Positions 1 to 9,480 of a stretch of DNA of 64,000 bases are shown here, in pieces. A model generated the notes under the pieces. That model made no database searches and was not told the DNA's origin. It saw only the letters and a list, made by a program, of their open reading frames with translations. Numbering within the stretch: position 1 is the first letter of the stretch; each line of letters begins with the position of its first letter. This DNA comes from Flagellimonas chongwuensis. GTDB taxonomy: Bacteria; Bacteroidota; Bacteroidia; Flavobacteriales; Flavobacteriaceae. Both the position numbers and the translations under genes were made by a program. The stretch covers positions 1,054,001 to 1,118,000 of the forward strand of contig NZ_WYET01000001.1 in assembly GCF_013376415.1 (NCBI RefSeq), written 5' to 3'.

Positions 1-1889
1 ATTTTAATAGAAATGGTTCCTTTTCCATAGGAAACATGTCCTTCGGTTTTGGCGAAGGCATTGTTACTTCTTCTACCATAGGGGGGAGTTATGCCAATCA
101 GGATAAAGGGAAATATAAGGTAGACGGAAACTATTTTTATGCCTATAGCGATTCATACAATGATGAGCGGACATCTAGGGAGAATATATTACCCGATGGA
201 AGTTTTTTTACCGATACAGAGAGCAGTTTTGTGGGCGGGACCATATCTAACCAAGCTGCGGCCAATTTGGAGTTTGATGTGGACAAGACCACAAGGATAA
301 CCATACAACCTAATTTTAGTGTAAACAACACCAATTCGTCGAATCTAGAGAATACCGTTTCTACTGATGAAGATGGTAATTTGATCAACGATAATTCATC
401 TTTACAGGTTACCGATGGTTTCCAGAGAAATTTTGGCAATAGGTTGGAGATTATGAAACGTTTGGATTCCTTGGGCAAATATGTCCGTGTCTATTTTAAT
501 AACGATAATCGGGTAAGCGATTCTGAAACCTCTTTGAACTCTGAAAGAAATATTTATGGGGACGACCCGAGCCAAGTACTTTTGGACCAAAGAACTTTGG
601 TAGATAACTCCAATGATAATTATGAGTTGGGAGGCTCCTACCGACAGCCGCTTAACAAGGAGCTGTATTTGGATTTTAGATATAGTTATGAGAAAAACGA
701 GCAGCAGAACCAAAGAACGGTCTCAGATTTTGATGAGCTCACAGGTCAATATGTTTACAACATGGAACTAAGTTCCGATTTTGATTTTAAAGTGAACAAA
801 CACGTTCCCGAAGTAGGAGTTGGTTCCAATGGTAAAAAGTTGAGGTTTAACCTTAGGGCACGTTTGGAGAGGAATAGGTTGCAAAACGAGGACTTTATAC
901 AGGGAACATCGTTCTCCAAGGACTATAGCAACTTGCTTTTAAGTTCTTACGCCAATTACGATTTGGGAAATAACAAACGGATGAGTTTTAACTATCGTTC
1001 CCAATTGCAGGTACCATCCATAAACCAAATGCAGCCTGTGCCCAATGTGAGCAATCCATTAAATATTATTCAGGGAAACCCCAACTTGGACCCCCAGATA
1101 AACCATAATTTTTATTTGAATTTCAATAACTACAATTGGAGGGAGAGAACTGGGATTTTCTTTTGGGCCAATTTGGGAATAGATGAGGACAGGATAGTAT
1201 CGAGCACCACAACGGATGAGGACTTCATCAGGACGACGACTTACCAAAATGTAAAAGGCAATTATAATGGTGCAATGGGAATCAATTACTCAAAACAGAT
1301 TAAAAAGGATAGCCTCTATACTTTAAAATTTACCCTGAGGCCCAATGCAAGCATTAACAAGCAAGTAGGTTTCACTAATGGGGCACAGTTGGAATCGAAT
1401 TCTTTTGCGATAAGGCCCAGTGCGGGACTATTGTTCAACTATAAGGAAATGTTGGAAATTGAGCCCGAGTACACTTTGGCGGTAAATGCGACGCGATATA
1501 ATTTGGACAATGTGGAAGATGTTGATTTTACGACCCACAATCTATCTTTTAAACTCACTTCTTATTGGCCGGAAAACATGGTCTGGGGTAATGACATTAC
1601 CTATAGTTACAATGGTAACCTTGGAGCTGGGTTTGATAAGGATGCGATTTTCTGGAACATGAGCCTGGGCGTACAAATGTTCAAAAAGAAGGCGACTTTA
1701 AAGGTGCTGGCCTATGATTTGCTCAATCAAAATATAAATACCAGAAGAACAACGGGACAGGATTTTATACAGGATTTTCAGGGCACGGCACTTAGAAGAT
1801 ATTTCATGGGCAGTTTGACCATAAAATTCGACTCATTTGGTGGCAGTGGGGCACCACAACAAAGAGGTGGAAGGTTTAGGAGGTTGTAA
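1..1889 (+). CDS. Outer-membrane beta-barrel protein, TonB-receptor-like (partial, 5' end outside window)
   Basis: The reading frame is open from the left edge: the codons before the first ATG (36) run without a stop, so the true start lies outside the window. The visible ~628 residues are almost wholly alternating aromatic/polar beta-strand sequence with many Asn, Tyr and Phe. The stretch around 'GNPNLDPQINHNFYLNFN' is characteristic of the outer-membrane beta-barrel family PF14905, often found after a carboxypeptidase-regulatory and plug domain in Bacteroidota. The tail is unusual for a barrel, ending in a Gly/Gln/Arg-rich segment (GGSGAPQQRGGRFRRL) after the last strand. It probably acts in the outer membrane in uptake or export; the substrate cannot be told. 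It converges on the TPM gene 14 bp downstream. Confidence 0.8.
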   Translation, partial: FNRNGSFSIGNMSFGFGEGIVTSSTIGGSYANQDKGKYKVDGNYFYAYSDSYNDERTSRENILPDGSFFTDTESSFVGGTISNQAAANLEFDVDKTTRITIQPNFSVNNTNSSNLENTVSTDEDGNLINDNSSLQVTDGFQRNFGNRLEIMKRLDSLGKYVRVYFNNDNRVSDSETSLNSERNIYGDDPSQVLLDQRTLVDNSNDNYELGGSYRQPLNKELYLDFRYSYEKNEQQNQRTVSDFDELTGQYVYNMELSSDFDFKVNKHVPEVGVGSNGKKLRFNLRARLERNRLQNEDFIQGTSFSKDYSNLLLSSYANYDLGNNKRMSFNYRSQLQVPSINQMQPVPNVSNPLNIIQGNPNLDPQINHNFYLNFNNYNWRERTGIFFWANLGIDEDRIVSSTTTDEDFIRTTTYQNVKGNYNGAMGINYSKQIKKDSLYTLKFTLRPNASINKQVGFTNGAQLESNSFAIRPSAGLLFNYKEMLEIEPEYTLAVNATRYNLDNVEDVDFTTHNLSFKLTSYWPENMVWGNDITYSYNGNLGAGFDKDAIFWNMSLGVQMFKKKATLKVLAYDLLNQNINTRRTTGQDFIQDFQGTALRRYFMGSLTIKFDSFGGSGAPQQRGGRFRRL

Positions 1890-1903
1890 AAATGGAAGTT
1901 GGG

Positions 1904-2692
1904 CTACCATCCTCCAGAGGCACCACCTCCGCCAAATCCGCCTCCTCCGAAGCCTCCACCAAAACCACCGCCGCTAAAACCTCCTCCGCTGCCAAATCCG
2001 CCGGAAGAGCCGGAACTACGGCCCATGTTGCTCAAGATGATCATATCCCAGATACTGGGGCCTCTACCTCCCCGGCCACCATTACCACCTCCGCCTTTAT
2101 TCTTTCGGCTCCAAAGAATAATAACGATCACAAAAAATATGATTACAGGGAAAAGTGCATCAATTGGAAATTTTTTGCCCCTGCCAAAATTACGGTCCTC
2201 AGTAAACTCGCCTGTCAAAACCTTGAAAATAGCTTCTGAACCTTTGTCCAGGCCGCTGTAATAATCACCTTTTTTAAATTCTGGGATAATTACGGTCTCT
2301 ATGATGCGCCTCGACATTAAATCGGTGAGGCGACCCTCTACTCCGTACCCAGTATTGATTCCGATTCTACGGTCGTCCCGAGCCAAAAGTATGAGTACTC
2401 CGTTGTCCTTGTCAGCCTGTCCAATGCCCCATTTTTGCCCCCACTGCGCACCCAAAAAATTAATGTCCTCACCTTTGGTGGAACTAATAATGGCCACTAC
2501 AATTTGAGTGGAGGTACTATCGGAATATCGAACCAATTTTTGTTCCAAGGCATTGCTTTGCGAGGGAGATAATAAGTTTACATAATCGTATACACTCGTT
2601 TCTTTCTGTGGTTTTTCAGGTATGGTAAATTGCCCCCAAGCCAGGGAGGCCCATAAAAACAACAGTAAAAAACTAGCCTTTGGATATTGCAT
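1904..2692 (-). CDS. TPM-domain protein with Gly-rich tail (YgcG-like)
   Basis: This 262-residue protein has a signal peptide (residues 1-20, ending WASLAWG), a TPM domain (PF04536) at about 30-155 with the 'DNGVLILLARDDRRIGINTGYG' type core, one hydrophobic helix at about 176-193 (FPVIIFFVIVIILW) and a C-terminus of almost pure Gly/Ser/Phe repeats from about 225. This is the YgcG/Psb32-like architecture, exported and membrane-anchored. TPM domains are linked to acid phosphatase activity in the plant TLP18.3 protein, but the bacterial role is not established. It is the last gene of a five-gene unit and overlaps the preceding TPM gene by 20 bp, implying translational coupling. The Gly-rich tail makes long shadow frames on the other strand. 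Confidence 0.85.
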   Translation of the reverse strand: MQYPKASFLLLFLWASLAWGQFTIPEKPQKETSVYDYVNLLSPSQSNALEQKLVRYSDSTSTQIVVAIISSTKGEDINFLGAQWGQKWGIGQADKDNGVLILLARDDRRIGINTGYGVEGRLTDLMSRRIIETVIIPEFKKGDYYSGLDKGSEAIFKVLTGEFTEDRNFGRGKKFPIDALFPVIIFFVIVIILWSRKNKGGGGNGGRGGRGPSIWDMIILSNMGRSSGSSGGFGSGGGFSGGGFGGGFGGGGFGGGGASGGW

Positions 2693-3110
2693 CGTTCAAT
2701 TCGTTGGTGTCGTCGTGGTTCCATGGAAAATGTGACTGCAGTTCTTTCCCGGCCATAAGAATACCTTCGACGATTCCTTGTTTAAAATCTCTTTTTTTAA
2801 AATGGGAAGCGATTACATCCTTAGTGCTGTCCCAAAATCCTTTGGGAACGGCCCTGTCAATTCCCTCACCACCATAAATGACAAACTTTCTATCGTCAAC
2901 GGCTACGTATAGCAAAACTCCGTTACCCTCTTTTGTGTTGTCCATCTTAAGGAAGTGGAACAGCTGTTGGGCCCTGCTAAAGTGGTCTATTTTTGAAGTG
3001 GATTCAATATGCACCCGAATTTCACCCGAAGTATTTTTTTCGGCTTCAACAATGGCGTTGACAATGTCGCTTTCTTCCTCAGCAGTTAAAAACTCTTCTA
3101 CGTGCGACAT
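2673..3110 (-). CDS. TPM-domain protein, cytoplasmic-type
   Basis: 145 residues consisting essentially of one TPM domain (PF04536): 'EKNTSGEIRVHIES' near residues 24-37 and 'GNGVLLYVAVDDRKFVIYGG' near 62-81 are the hallmarks. No signal peptide or membrane segment is seen, unlike its downstream paralogue. It starts 3 bp after lemA and overlaps the Gly-rich TPM gene by 20 bp. LemA followed by one or two TPM proteins is a recurrent arrangement in Bacteroidota; the shared job is unknown but is presumed to be at the envelope. Confidence 0.85.
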   Translation of the reverse strand: MSHVEEFLTAEEESDIVNAIVEAEKNTSGEIRVHIESTSKIDHFSRAQQLFHFLKMDNTKEGNGVLLYVAVDDRKFVIYGGEGIDRAVPKGFWDSTKDVIASHFKKRDFKQGIVEGILMAGKELQSHFPWNHDDTNELNDAISKG

Positions 3111-3113
3111 GGT

Positions 3114-3713
3114 TTAATCAAATTCGAAGTTTACATCGGGAGCGTTTTCAGAACCGGCATCAGATTTAAACAATGGCATGGAATCGAAATTTCCGATACT
3201 GGCAACAATATTGGTAGGAATCTGTTGGATCTTGATATTGTATTCACCGGCAAGGTCATTAAAACGGTTTCGTTCCACATTGATTCTGTTTTCCGTGCCT
3301 TCCAATTGTGATTGCAGTTCCAAAAAGTTTTGACTGGCCTTCAAATCGGGATAACGTTCCACAGTAACCAACAATCTGGATAAAGCCGAGGATAAACCTG
3401 TTTGTGCCTGTTGGAACTCCGCCAACTGTTCCGGTGTAAGGTTATTTGCATCAATACTGGTCGATGTCGCCTTTGCTCTGGCTTCAATAACATCGGACAA
3501 GGTTTCGCGTTCAAAATCGGCAGCGCCCTGGACCGTTTTGACCAAGTTGCCTATCAAATCGCTTCTACGTTGATAGGAACTTTCCACGTTGGCCCATTGT
3601 TTGGTGGCCTGTCCTTTCATGTTGATAAGGTTGTTGTTGGTCCTTACATACCAACCCACAATAATCACCCCTAAAATCCCGAGGACAATAATGGCTATGA
3701 TACCTTTTTTCAT
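3114..3713 (-). CDS. lemA: LemA family protein
   Basis: 199 residues. An N-terminal hydrophobic helix (about 4-22, IIAIIVLGILGVIIVGWYV) is followed by the LemA helical bundle (PF04011): 'NNLINMKGQATKQWANVESSYQRRSDLIGNLV' opens the domain and 'QNFLELQSQLEGTENRINVERNRFNDLAGEYN' closes it. LemA proteins are membrane-anchored and of unclear function; the family was named for a Listeria antigen. It sits 19 bp after the MerR gene and 3 bp before a TPM gene in one transcription unit. Confidence 0.92.
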   Translation of the reverse strand: MKKGIIAIIVLGILGVIIVGWYVRTNNNLINMKGQATKQWANVESSYQRRSDLIGNLVKTVQGAADFERETLSDVIEARAKATSTSIDANNLTPEQLAEFQQAQTGLSSALSRLLVTVERYPDLKASQNFLELQSQLEGTENRINVERNRFNDLAGEYNIKIQQIPTNIVASIGNFDSMPLFKSDAGSENAPDVNFEFD

Positions 3714-3732
3714 TTTTTATTGGTTAAAGTGT

Positions 3733-4062
3733 TTACAGTTGATCTTTGATCTTGAGAAGCTCTGCCTTTACTTTTTGAAGCTTCTGAATTACTTCAAAAT
3801 TGGAAAGGGTCTTTTGTTTTTCTTCCTTTAAATGCGTTTTGGCACCTTCCAAAGTAAATCCGCGTTCCTTGACCAAATGGTAGATCAATTGAAGGTTTTG
3901 GATATCCTGTGGCGTAAATTTACGATTGCCCTTGGCATTTTTCTTGGGTTGGAGCACATCAAATTCTTTCTCCCAAAAACGAATCAGGGAGGTGTTTACC
4001 CCAAAGGCTTTGGCCACCTCGCCAATACCGTAATACCGTTTTTCTGGAAGGTCTACGTGCAT
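3733..4062 (-). CDS. MerR family transcriptional regulator
   Basis: 109 residues with a MerR-type winged helix at about 10-78: 'RYYGIGEVAKAFGVNTSLIRFWEKEF' is the HTH and 'NRKFTPQDIQNLQLIYHLVKERGFTLEGA' the wing and helix 4. A Lys/Glu-rich helix (about 80-109) would form the dimerising coiled coil. No effector-binding domain or metal-binding Cys is present. It shares one base with the stop codon of the upstream M23 gene (TAATG), so the two are translationally coupled. It may regulate the envelope genes around it; that is inference from position. Confidence 0.9.
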   Translation of the reverse strand: MHVDLPEKRYYGIGEVAKAFGVNTSLIRFWEKEFDVLQPKKNAKGNRKFTPQDIQNLQLIYHLVKERGFTLEGAKTHLKEEKQKTLSNFEVIQKLQKVKAELLKIKDQL

Positions 4063-5039
4063 TAATCCAGTGATTGGTTCTCTTGGTTGGCCAATCGGAG
4101 CATGTTGTCAAACTCTTCGGCAGATAAACTTCCGTAATAGAAGTTAATTGGATTGATGCGTTCCCCGTCCTTGAACACTTCGTAGTGTACATGGGGAGCT
4201 TGCGAACGTCCCGTGCTGCCCACAAAGCCTATAAGGTCGCCCCTTTTTACTTTTTGGCCCACGGTAACATTGTACTTGCTCATATGGCCGTACAATGAAA
4301 TGTACCCATACCCGTGATCAATACGTACATGCTTTCCATAACCGGAAGATCTATTGTCCGCACGGACTACCTTTCCGTCACCGGTAGCATATATGGGTGA
4401 ACCTCTGGGAGCTGTAAAATCCATTCCCCAGTGCATTTTACGTGCCTTGGTAAATGGGTCGGAACGCCAACCGTAACCAGATGCCATCCGTGTTAAGTCT
4501 TCGTTGCTTACAGGTTGTATGGCCGGAATGGATGCCAAAAGTTTTTCCTTTTCTTCGGCCAATTTGGCAATCTCGTCCAAGGATTTGGACTGTATCACCA
4601 TCTCTTTTTGGATGATGTCCAAACGTTTGGTAGCATCAATAATAATTTCGGAGTTGTTGAAACCTTCAAGGTCTTTATATCGGTTGATACCGCCAAAACC
4701 AGCTCTTCGCTGTTCTTCCGGTATTGGATTCGCCTCAAAATATAAACGGTAGATATTGTTGTCCCTTTCTTCGATATTGGAAAGCACCTGTTCCATTTGG
4801 TCCATTTTCCTGCTCAGTATGTCGTATTGTAGCTCATAATTGCGAACCTCACGTTCAAGAGAAAGTTCTTTGGGTGTATTTACCCATCGTGTATTCAAAA
4901 GAATAATGAGTCCAAGGAAACCGAACAACGCGGAACCCAGCAAGAACAAGAAAATATTCCTGTATCTTTTGGACTTCTTCGGCTCGATCTTTCTGTACGA
5001 AAGGGTATCCGGATCGTAATAGTACTTTACTTTAGACAT
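4062..5039 (-). CDS. M23 family peptidoglycan endopeptidase
   Basis: 325 residues. A basic cytoplasmic N-terminus leads into one membrane helix (about 29-48), a coiled-coil stretch (about 58-172) and a LytM/M23 domain (PF01551) at about 195-300. The zinc ligands are visible: H203 and D207 in HWGMDF and H285 in HVHYE, with H252 (YGHMS) and H283 completing the active site. Such proteins cleave peptide cross-links in peptidoglycan or, when inactive, regulate amidases; here the catalytic set looks complete. It heads the minus-strand unit M23-MerR-lemA-TPM-TPM and is divergent from alaS. Confidence 0.93.
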   Translation of the reverse strand: MSKVKYYYDPDTLSYRKIEPKKSKRYRNIFLFLLGSALFGFLGLIILLNTRWVNTPKELSLEREVRNYELQYDILSRKMDQMEQVLSNIEERDNNIYRLYFEANPIPEEQRRAGFGGINRYKDLEGFNNSEIIIDATKRLDIIQKEMVIQSKSLDEIAKLAEEKEKLLASIPAIQPVSNEDLTRMASGYGWRSDPFTKARKMHWGMDFTAPRGSPIYATGDGKVVRADNRSSGYGKHVRIDHGYGYISLYGHMSKYNVTVGQKVKRGDLIGFVGSTGRSQAPHVHYEVFKDGERINPINFYYGSLSAEEFDNMLRLANQENQSLD

Positions 5040-5086
5040 GAATGGATTTTATCCTATTTTTGCTCACTCATTTTAATCAGAACAAA

Positions 5087-5094
5087 CAAATATA
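5087..5094 (-). promoter_or_regulatory. Candidate -7 box (TAnnTTTG) for the M23 unit
   Basis: Read on the minus strand this is TATATTTG, a full match to the Bacteroidota -7 element, 48 bp before the M23 start codon. No TTTG is found at the right distance for the -33 element, so only the -7 is called. Confidence 0.35.
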
Positions 5095-5143
5095 AAAATT
5101 GTTTTGCTTAAACTGTTAAATTTAAGAAAACCCTAGGAATTCA

Positions 5144-7756
5144 ATGACATCCCAAGAAGTTAGAAACCAGTTTTTAAACTTTTTCAAAGAAAAGAACCAC
5201 AAGATAGTACCATCTGCGCCCATGGTGATGAAGGACGACCCAACCTTGATGTTCACCAATGCAGGTATGAACCAGTTCAAGGAGTACTTTTTGGGGAATT
5301 CCGTTCCTAAAAGCAAGCGTCTTACCGACACTCAAAAGTGTTTACGGGTCAGCGGAAAGCACAACGATCTCGAAGAAGTGGGGAAGGATACCTACCACCA
5401 CACCATGTTCGAGATGTTGGGGAACTGGAGCATTGGGGATTATTTTAAAAAAGAAGCCATTGCGTGGGCTTGGGAACTGCTCACCGAGGTCTATAAAATT
5501 GATAAGGACAGTCTTTACGTTTCTGTTTTTGAAGGGAGCGAAGATGATAACCTTCCGCTCGATCAAGAAGCTTATGATTTCTGGAAAGCGATTGTGCCGG
5601 AGAACCGAATTATCAAAGGGAACAAAAAAGACAACTTTTGGGAGATGGGCGACCAAGGTCCCTGTGGGCCCTGTTCCGAAATCCATGTGGATATCCGGTC
5701 CAAAGAAGAAAAATCAAAAGTTGATGGAGCTTCCTTGGTCAATCAAGACCATCCACAAGTGGTGGAGATATGGAATTTGGTTTTTATGCAGTTCAACCGA
5801 AAGGCCAACGGCAGTTTGGAGCCACTTCCAGAAAAGCATATTGATACGGGTATGGGCTTTGAGCGCCTTTGCATGGTGCTCCAGGGCAAGCAATCCAATT
5901 ACGATACCGACGTTTTTACCCCTCTGATACGTGAAGTGGAAATTATCACGGGCAAAAAATATGGCACCAACGAAGAAACCGATATCGCCATCCGTGTCAT
6001 TTCCGATCACGTGCGTGCGGTGGCCTTTTCCATTGCCGATGGACAATTGCCTAGCAATACAGGAGCGGGTTACGTCATCCGAAGGATTTTACGCCGTGCC
6101 ATTCGCTACGGATTTACATTTTTGGATACCAACAAACCGTTTATCTACAGATTGGTGAAGGTGTTGAGCGAACAGATGGGTAAGGCATTTCCAGAATTGA
6201 AAGAGCAACACCAACTGATTGAAAACGTCATCAAAGAGGAGGAGAGCTCTTTCTTGAGCACTTTGGAACAAGGTTTGGTGTTGTTGGATTCCGTGATCAA
6301 ATCATCAAAAGATAAGACCATTGCGGGCGAAAAGGCTTTTGAACTTTACGATACCTTCGGATTTCCGATAGATTTGACCGCGCTGATCTTGGAAGAGAAA
6401 GGATATCAATTGGACACAGAAGGCTTTGAAAAGGCATTGAAAGCACAAAAGGACCGTTCACGAGCAGCATCAGAAGTGTCTAAGGACGATTGGAATATAG
6501 TGATGACCGACTCCGAGCAGGAATTTATCGGTTATGATAGTTTGGAAGCCAACGTAAAATTGGTCAAGTATCGTAAAGTCACCAGTAAAAAAGATGGTGA
6601 TCAGTATCAATTGGTGTTCAATTTGACCCCTTTCTACGCCGAAGGAGGTGGACAGGTAGGGGATAAGGGCTATCTGGAAGCTCCCAATGGCGATGTAACC
6701 TATATTGTAGACACCAAGAGAGAGAACAACGAGATCGTTCATTTTGCTAAATCGTTACCGAAAGAAGTTTCAGGAACCTTTAAGGCGGTAGTGGACGAAA
6801 AACAACGCAGAAGAACGGAGAGCAACCATACCGCTACGCATTTGTTGCATCAGGCATTGCGGGAAATTTTGGGTACCCACGTAGAACAGAAAGGTTCCGC
6901 GGTACATTCCAAATATTTACGATTTGACTTCTCCCACTTTTCCAAATTGACCACAGAAGAACTCAGGGAGGTTGAAAACTTTGTCAATGCTCGTATCGAC
7001 GGGCACCTTCCTTTGGAAGAAAGCCGGAATGTTCCTATGCAAGAGGCTATAGAGCAAGGTGCCATGGCGCTTTTCGGGGAAAAATATGGTGATACGGTAC
7101 GGACCATCCGCTTTGGGCAATCCATTGAGCTTTGTGGAGGAACCCATGTAAAGAACACGGCCGATATCTGGCATTTCAAAATTGTTTCCGAAGGCGCTGT
7201 TGCCGCTGGAATCCGAAGAATCGAAGCCATTACGTCTGATGCTGTTAAAGAATTTTATTTCAATAATAACCGTATGCTCTTTGAGATCAAGGATTTGTTG
7301 AAGAATTCCCAAGACCCGGTAAAATCCGTTGCTAGTCTACAGGAAGAGAATGCTGCCCTTAAAAAGCAGGTGGAGCAATTATTGAAGGACAAAGCCAAAG
7401 GACTCAAAAACGAGTTGATTTCTGAATTGGAAGATTTGGGAGGTGCTAAATTCTTGGCCAAAAAGGTGGATTTAGATGCAGGTGGTATCAAGGATCTTGC
7501 TTTTGAAATGGGTGGTCAGGTAGATAACCTGTTCCTGTTGATGGCTTCCGAAAATGATGGTAAGGCAGTATTATCTTGTTATATCTCCAAGGAGGTGGTG
7601 GCTGAAAAGAATTTGAACGCCGGTACCATTGTACGTGAACTGGGCAAGTACATTCAAGGTGGCGGTGGAGGACAACCGTTCTTTGCCACAGCGGGGGGCA
7701 AAAACCCTGCGGGAATCCCCGAAGCGTTGGATAAGGTGAGGGAATATTTAAAGTAA
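5144..7756 (+). CDS. alaS: Alanyl-tRNA synthetase
   Basis: 870 residues, the usual length of bacterial AlaRS. It charges tRNA-Ala with alanine in the cytoplasm. The N-terminal class II catalytic core opens with '[17 protein letters not shown]'; the editing domain carries the zinc site HTATH (562-566) and CGGTH (664-668); the C-terminal C-Ala domain ends in the Gly-rich '[15 protein letters not shown]' segment. The ATG at 5144 is the first start after a non-coding, AT-rich region and gives the standard N-terminus [19 protein letters not shown]. It is divergent from the M23 gene; a palindromic intergenic repeat follows it. Confidence 0.98.
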   Translation: MTSQEVRNQFLNFFKEKNHKIVPSAPMVMKDDPTLMFTNAGMNQFKEYFLGNSVPKSKRLTDTQKCLRVSGKHNDLEEVGKDTYHHTMFEMLGNWSIGDYFKKEAIAWAWELLTEVYKIDKDSLYVSVFEGSEDDNLPLDQEAYDFWKAIVPENRIIKGNKKDNFWEMGDQGPCGPCSEIHVDIRSKEEKSKVDGASLVNQDHPQVVEIWNLVFMQFNRKANGSLEPLPEKHIDTGMGFERLCMVLQGKQSNYDTDVFTPLIREVEIITGKKYGTNEETDIAIRVISDHVRAVAFSIADGQLPSNTGAGYVIRRILRRAIRYGFTFLDTNKPFIYRLVKVLSEQMGKAFPELKEQHQLIENVIKEEESSFLSTLEQGLVLLDSVIKSSKDKTIAGEKAFELYDTFGFPIDLTALILEEKGYQLDTEGFEKALKAQKDRSRAASEVSKDDWNIVMTDSEQEFIGYDSLEANVKLVKYRKVTSKKDGDQYQLVFNLTPFYAEGGGQVGDKGYLEAPNGDVTYIVDTKRENNEIVHFAKSLPKEVSGTFKAVVDEKQRRRTESNHTATHLLHQALREILGTHVEQKGSAVHSKYLRFDFSHFSKLTTEELREVENFVNARIDGHLPLEESRNVPMQEAIEQGAMALFGEKYGDTVRTIRFGQSIELCGGTHVKNTADIWHFKIVSEGAVAAGIRRIEAITSDAVKEFYFNNNRMLFEIKDLLKNSQDPVKSVASLQEENAALKKQVEQLLKDKAKGLKNELISELEDLGGAKFLAKKVDLDAGGIKDLAFEMGGQVDNLFLLMASENDGKAVLSCYISKEVVAEKNLNAGTIVRELGKYIQGGGGGQPFFATAGGKNPAGIPEALDKVREYLK

Positions 7757-7773
7757 TTCTCTGAGAATTCCTT

Positions 7774-7835
7774 TGTCACATCGAGCGCAGTCGAGATGTG
7801 GTGTCATGTTGTTCTCGACTACGCTCGAACAGACA
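7774..7835. repeat. Palindromic intergenic repeat, copy A
   Basis: Two ~23-bp arms in inverted orientation, each built on TCGAGCGCAGTCGAGA (right arm carries one change), joined by a short spacer, so the whole unit can fold as a long hairpin. The same unit recurs at 16102-16161 and 16268-16327. It lies in the short gap between alaS and the GSCFA gene and could serve as transcription stop. It is not coding, although a reading frame runs through it into the next gene. Confidence 0.85.
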
Positions 7836-7850
7836 TTTTTAGCAAACCCA

Positions 7851-8810
7851 ATGGAACTACAAACCAAAATACCTTTAGAGTCCAGCGATAATCCCATCGA
7901 TTATCAAAGTAAGTTGGTGCTGTTGGGGTCTTGTTTTGTGGAAAATATTGGCGCAAAGCTGGACTACTTTCAGTTTCAACAATTGCAAAATCCTTTTGGG
8001 ATATTGTTCCATCCCTTGGCCATAGAGAATTTGGCGCAAAGGGCCATTGAAGGGAAAACGTATCAGCAAGCGGAAATTTTTGAGCAGGATGGGATTTGGC
8101 GCTGTTTTGATGCCCATTCCGATTTGCGTTCAGATAATTCAGAAGCCTTGTTAAACTTGCTCAACCAAAAGTTGAAGGAAACCAAGACCAATCTAGAAGC
8201 ATCTTCACATATTATCATCACCTTGGGAACGACATGGGTTTACAAGCATAATTCATCAGGGAAAACGGTAGCGAATTGCCATAAGGTTCCGCAGAAGCAA
8301 TTCACTAAAAAGTTATTGAGCGTAGCCGAAATTGAGTTGAGTCTTCAAAACATAATAAGCTTGATTCAAAGAGTGAATTCCAGTGCCCAAATCATATTTA
8401 CGATTTCACCTGTTCGTCATATAAAAGATGGTTTTATGGAGAACCAAAGGAGCAAGGCTCATTTAATAACTGCTGTTCACTCCGTTTTGTCATCTAGCGC
8501 GCAGACGGGAGAACTGTCCTACTTTCCATCCTATGAAATTATGATGGACGAGCTACGCGATTACCGTTTTTATGGAACCGATATGGTGCACCCCAATCAG
8601 TTAGCAGTAGATTACATTTGGGAAAAATTTAAATCGGTCTGGATTTCTTCAAAATCATATGCCGTGATGGATGAGGTAGATGCCGTTCAAAAAGGATTGT
8701 CGCACCGTCCGTTCAACCCAGATTCCGAAGGCCATCAAAAGTTCGAAACATCGCTCCGTGCAAAAATTACGTATCTTCAAGAAAGGTTTCCTTTTATGAA
8801 ATTTGAATAA
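7851..8810 (+). CDS. GSCFA domain protein
   Basis: 320 residues from the ATG at 7851; a frame opens earlier at 7773 but that part is the palindromic repeat, so the later ATG is chosen. The defining GSCF motif is at 26-29 (VLLGSCFVENIG), followed by conserved blocks such as 'NPFGILFHP' and 'ITLGTTWVY', and a C-terminal 'YGTDMVHPNQ' block that resembles the Asp/His part of an SGNH-hydrolase active site. PF08885 proteins are thought to be SGNH-like hydrolases, possibly acting on polysaccharides; no reaction is established. No signal peptide. The next gene starts directly after its stop codon. Confidence 0.9.
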   Translation: MELQTKIPLESSDNPIDYQSKLVLLGSCFVENIGAKLDYFQFQQLQNPFGILFHPLAIENLAQRAIEGKTYQQAEIFEQDGIWRCFDAHSDLRSDNSEALLNLLNQKLKETKTNLEASSHIIITLGTTWVYKHNSSGKTVANCHKVPQKQFTKKLLSVAEIELSLQNIISLIQRVNSSAQIIFTISPVRHIKDGFMENQRSKAHLITAVHSVLSSSAQTGELSYFPSYEIMMDELRDYRFYGTDMVHPNQLAVDYIWEKFKSVWISSKSYAVMDEVDAVQKGLSHRPFNPDSEGHQKFETSLRAKITYLQERFPFMKFE

Positions 8811-9425
8811 ATGAAGAGAATATTAGTAGGAGCGGTTATAGCGTTGGCTTCGGTTTTGATCTATAGATCCTGTGCCGATGACCGCGAACAAAAATCCATA
8901 TTAGAAGAGAGTTCCATGCTCATTCAGCAGGAATTGAAGAATGTATCCAAATTGGTGGTTACCGAAGGGCATTTTGCCGAGGTGTACAATTACAAGGATT
9001 CCAAAGATCTGTTCGGTCCGTTGATCACTGCCCATAAAAAAGCACTAGTGGTAGTTAATGCCGATGTGACCATTGCTTATGACCTGTCGCAAATCAATTA
9101 TGATGTGGACGAAGAGAACAAGATGCTGACCATTACCCAAATTCCAGAGCCCGAAATCAAGATCAGTCCCGATTTTGAATATTACGATGTTACGGCGGAT
9201 TATTTGAATCAGTTCAACGCAAATGATTATAATGCCATTAAGCGGAATGTGAATGCATCATTGATGAAGAAAATAGAGGCCTCCTCACTTAGATCCAATG
9301 CAGAAAATCGTTTGGTGAGCGAACTCTCGCGAATCTTGGTGCTGACCAACACCATGGGTTGGACCCTGGTGTACAACAATACTCCGGTTGAAAATTCGGA
9401 ACAGTTGAAAACTTTTTTGGATTAA
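8811..9425 (+). CDS. DUF4230 domain protein
   Basis: 204 residues with an N-terminal hydrophobic helix (about 4-20) that probably anchors it in the membrane. The body matches the DUF4230 pattern: 'SKLVVTEGHFAEVYNYKD' followed by 'KKALVVVNADVTIAYDLS' and 'YYDVTADYLNQFNANDYN'. Function is unknown; the family is widespread in Bacteroidota and some Firmicutes. The ATG abuts the TAA of the GSCFA gene with no gap, implying coupled translation. Its last codons overlap the -33 box of the promoter of the next gene. Confidence 0.85.
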   Translation: MKRILVGAVIALASVLIYRSCADDREQKSILEESSMLIQQELKNVSKLVVTEGHFAEVYNYKDSKDLFGPLITAHKKALVVVNADVTIAYDLSQINYDVDEENKMLTITQIPEPEIKISPDFEYYDVTADYLNQFNANDYNAIKRNVNASLMKKIEASSLRSNAENRLVSELSRILVLTNTMGWTLVYNNTPVENSEQLKTFLD

Positions 9426-9446
9426 TCTGTCACATTTCTAGATTTG
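9416..9446 (+). promoter_or_regulatory. Promoter, perfect TTTG-N19-TAnnTTTG
   Basis: TTTG at 9416-9419, exactly 19 bp, then TAGATTTG at 9439-9446. Both boxes match the Bacteroidota sigma-A consensus fully. It overlaps the stop codon of the DUF4230 gene and lies 34 bp before the peptidase ATG, so that gene can be transcribed on its own. Confidence 0.75.
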
Positions 9447-9480
9447 ATGCGTCTATAAGATACATCAATCAATCAATACC

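Noticed and set aside
1892..2261. Pro-rich and Ala/Ser/Thr-rich plus-strand frames
   Set aside because: They are the reverse complement of the Gly-rich tail of the TPM protein; the low-complexity composition is an artefact of that tail.
7773..7850. Longer N-terminus for the GSCFA protein
   Set aside because: The added codons lie in the palindromic repeat that also occurs before hemL; the conserved protein begins at the ATG at 7851.
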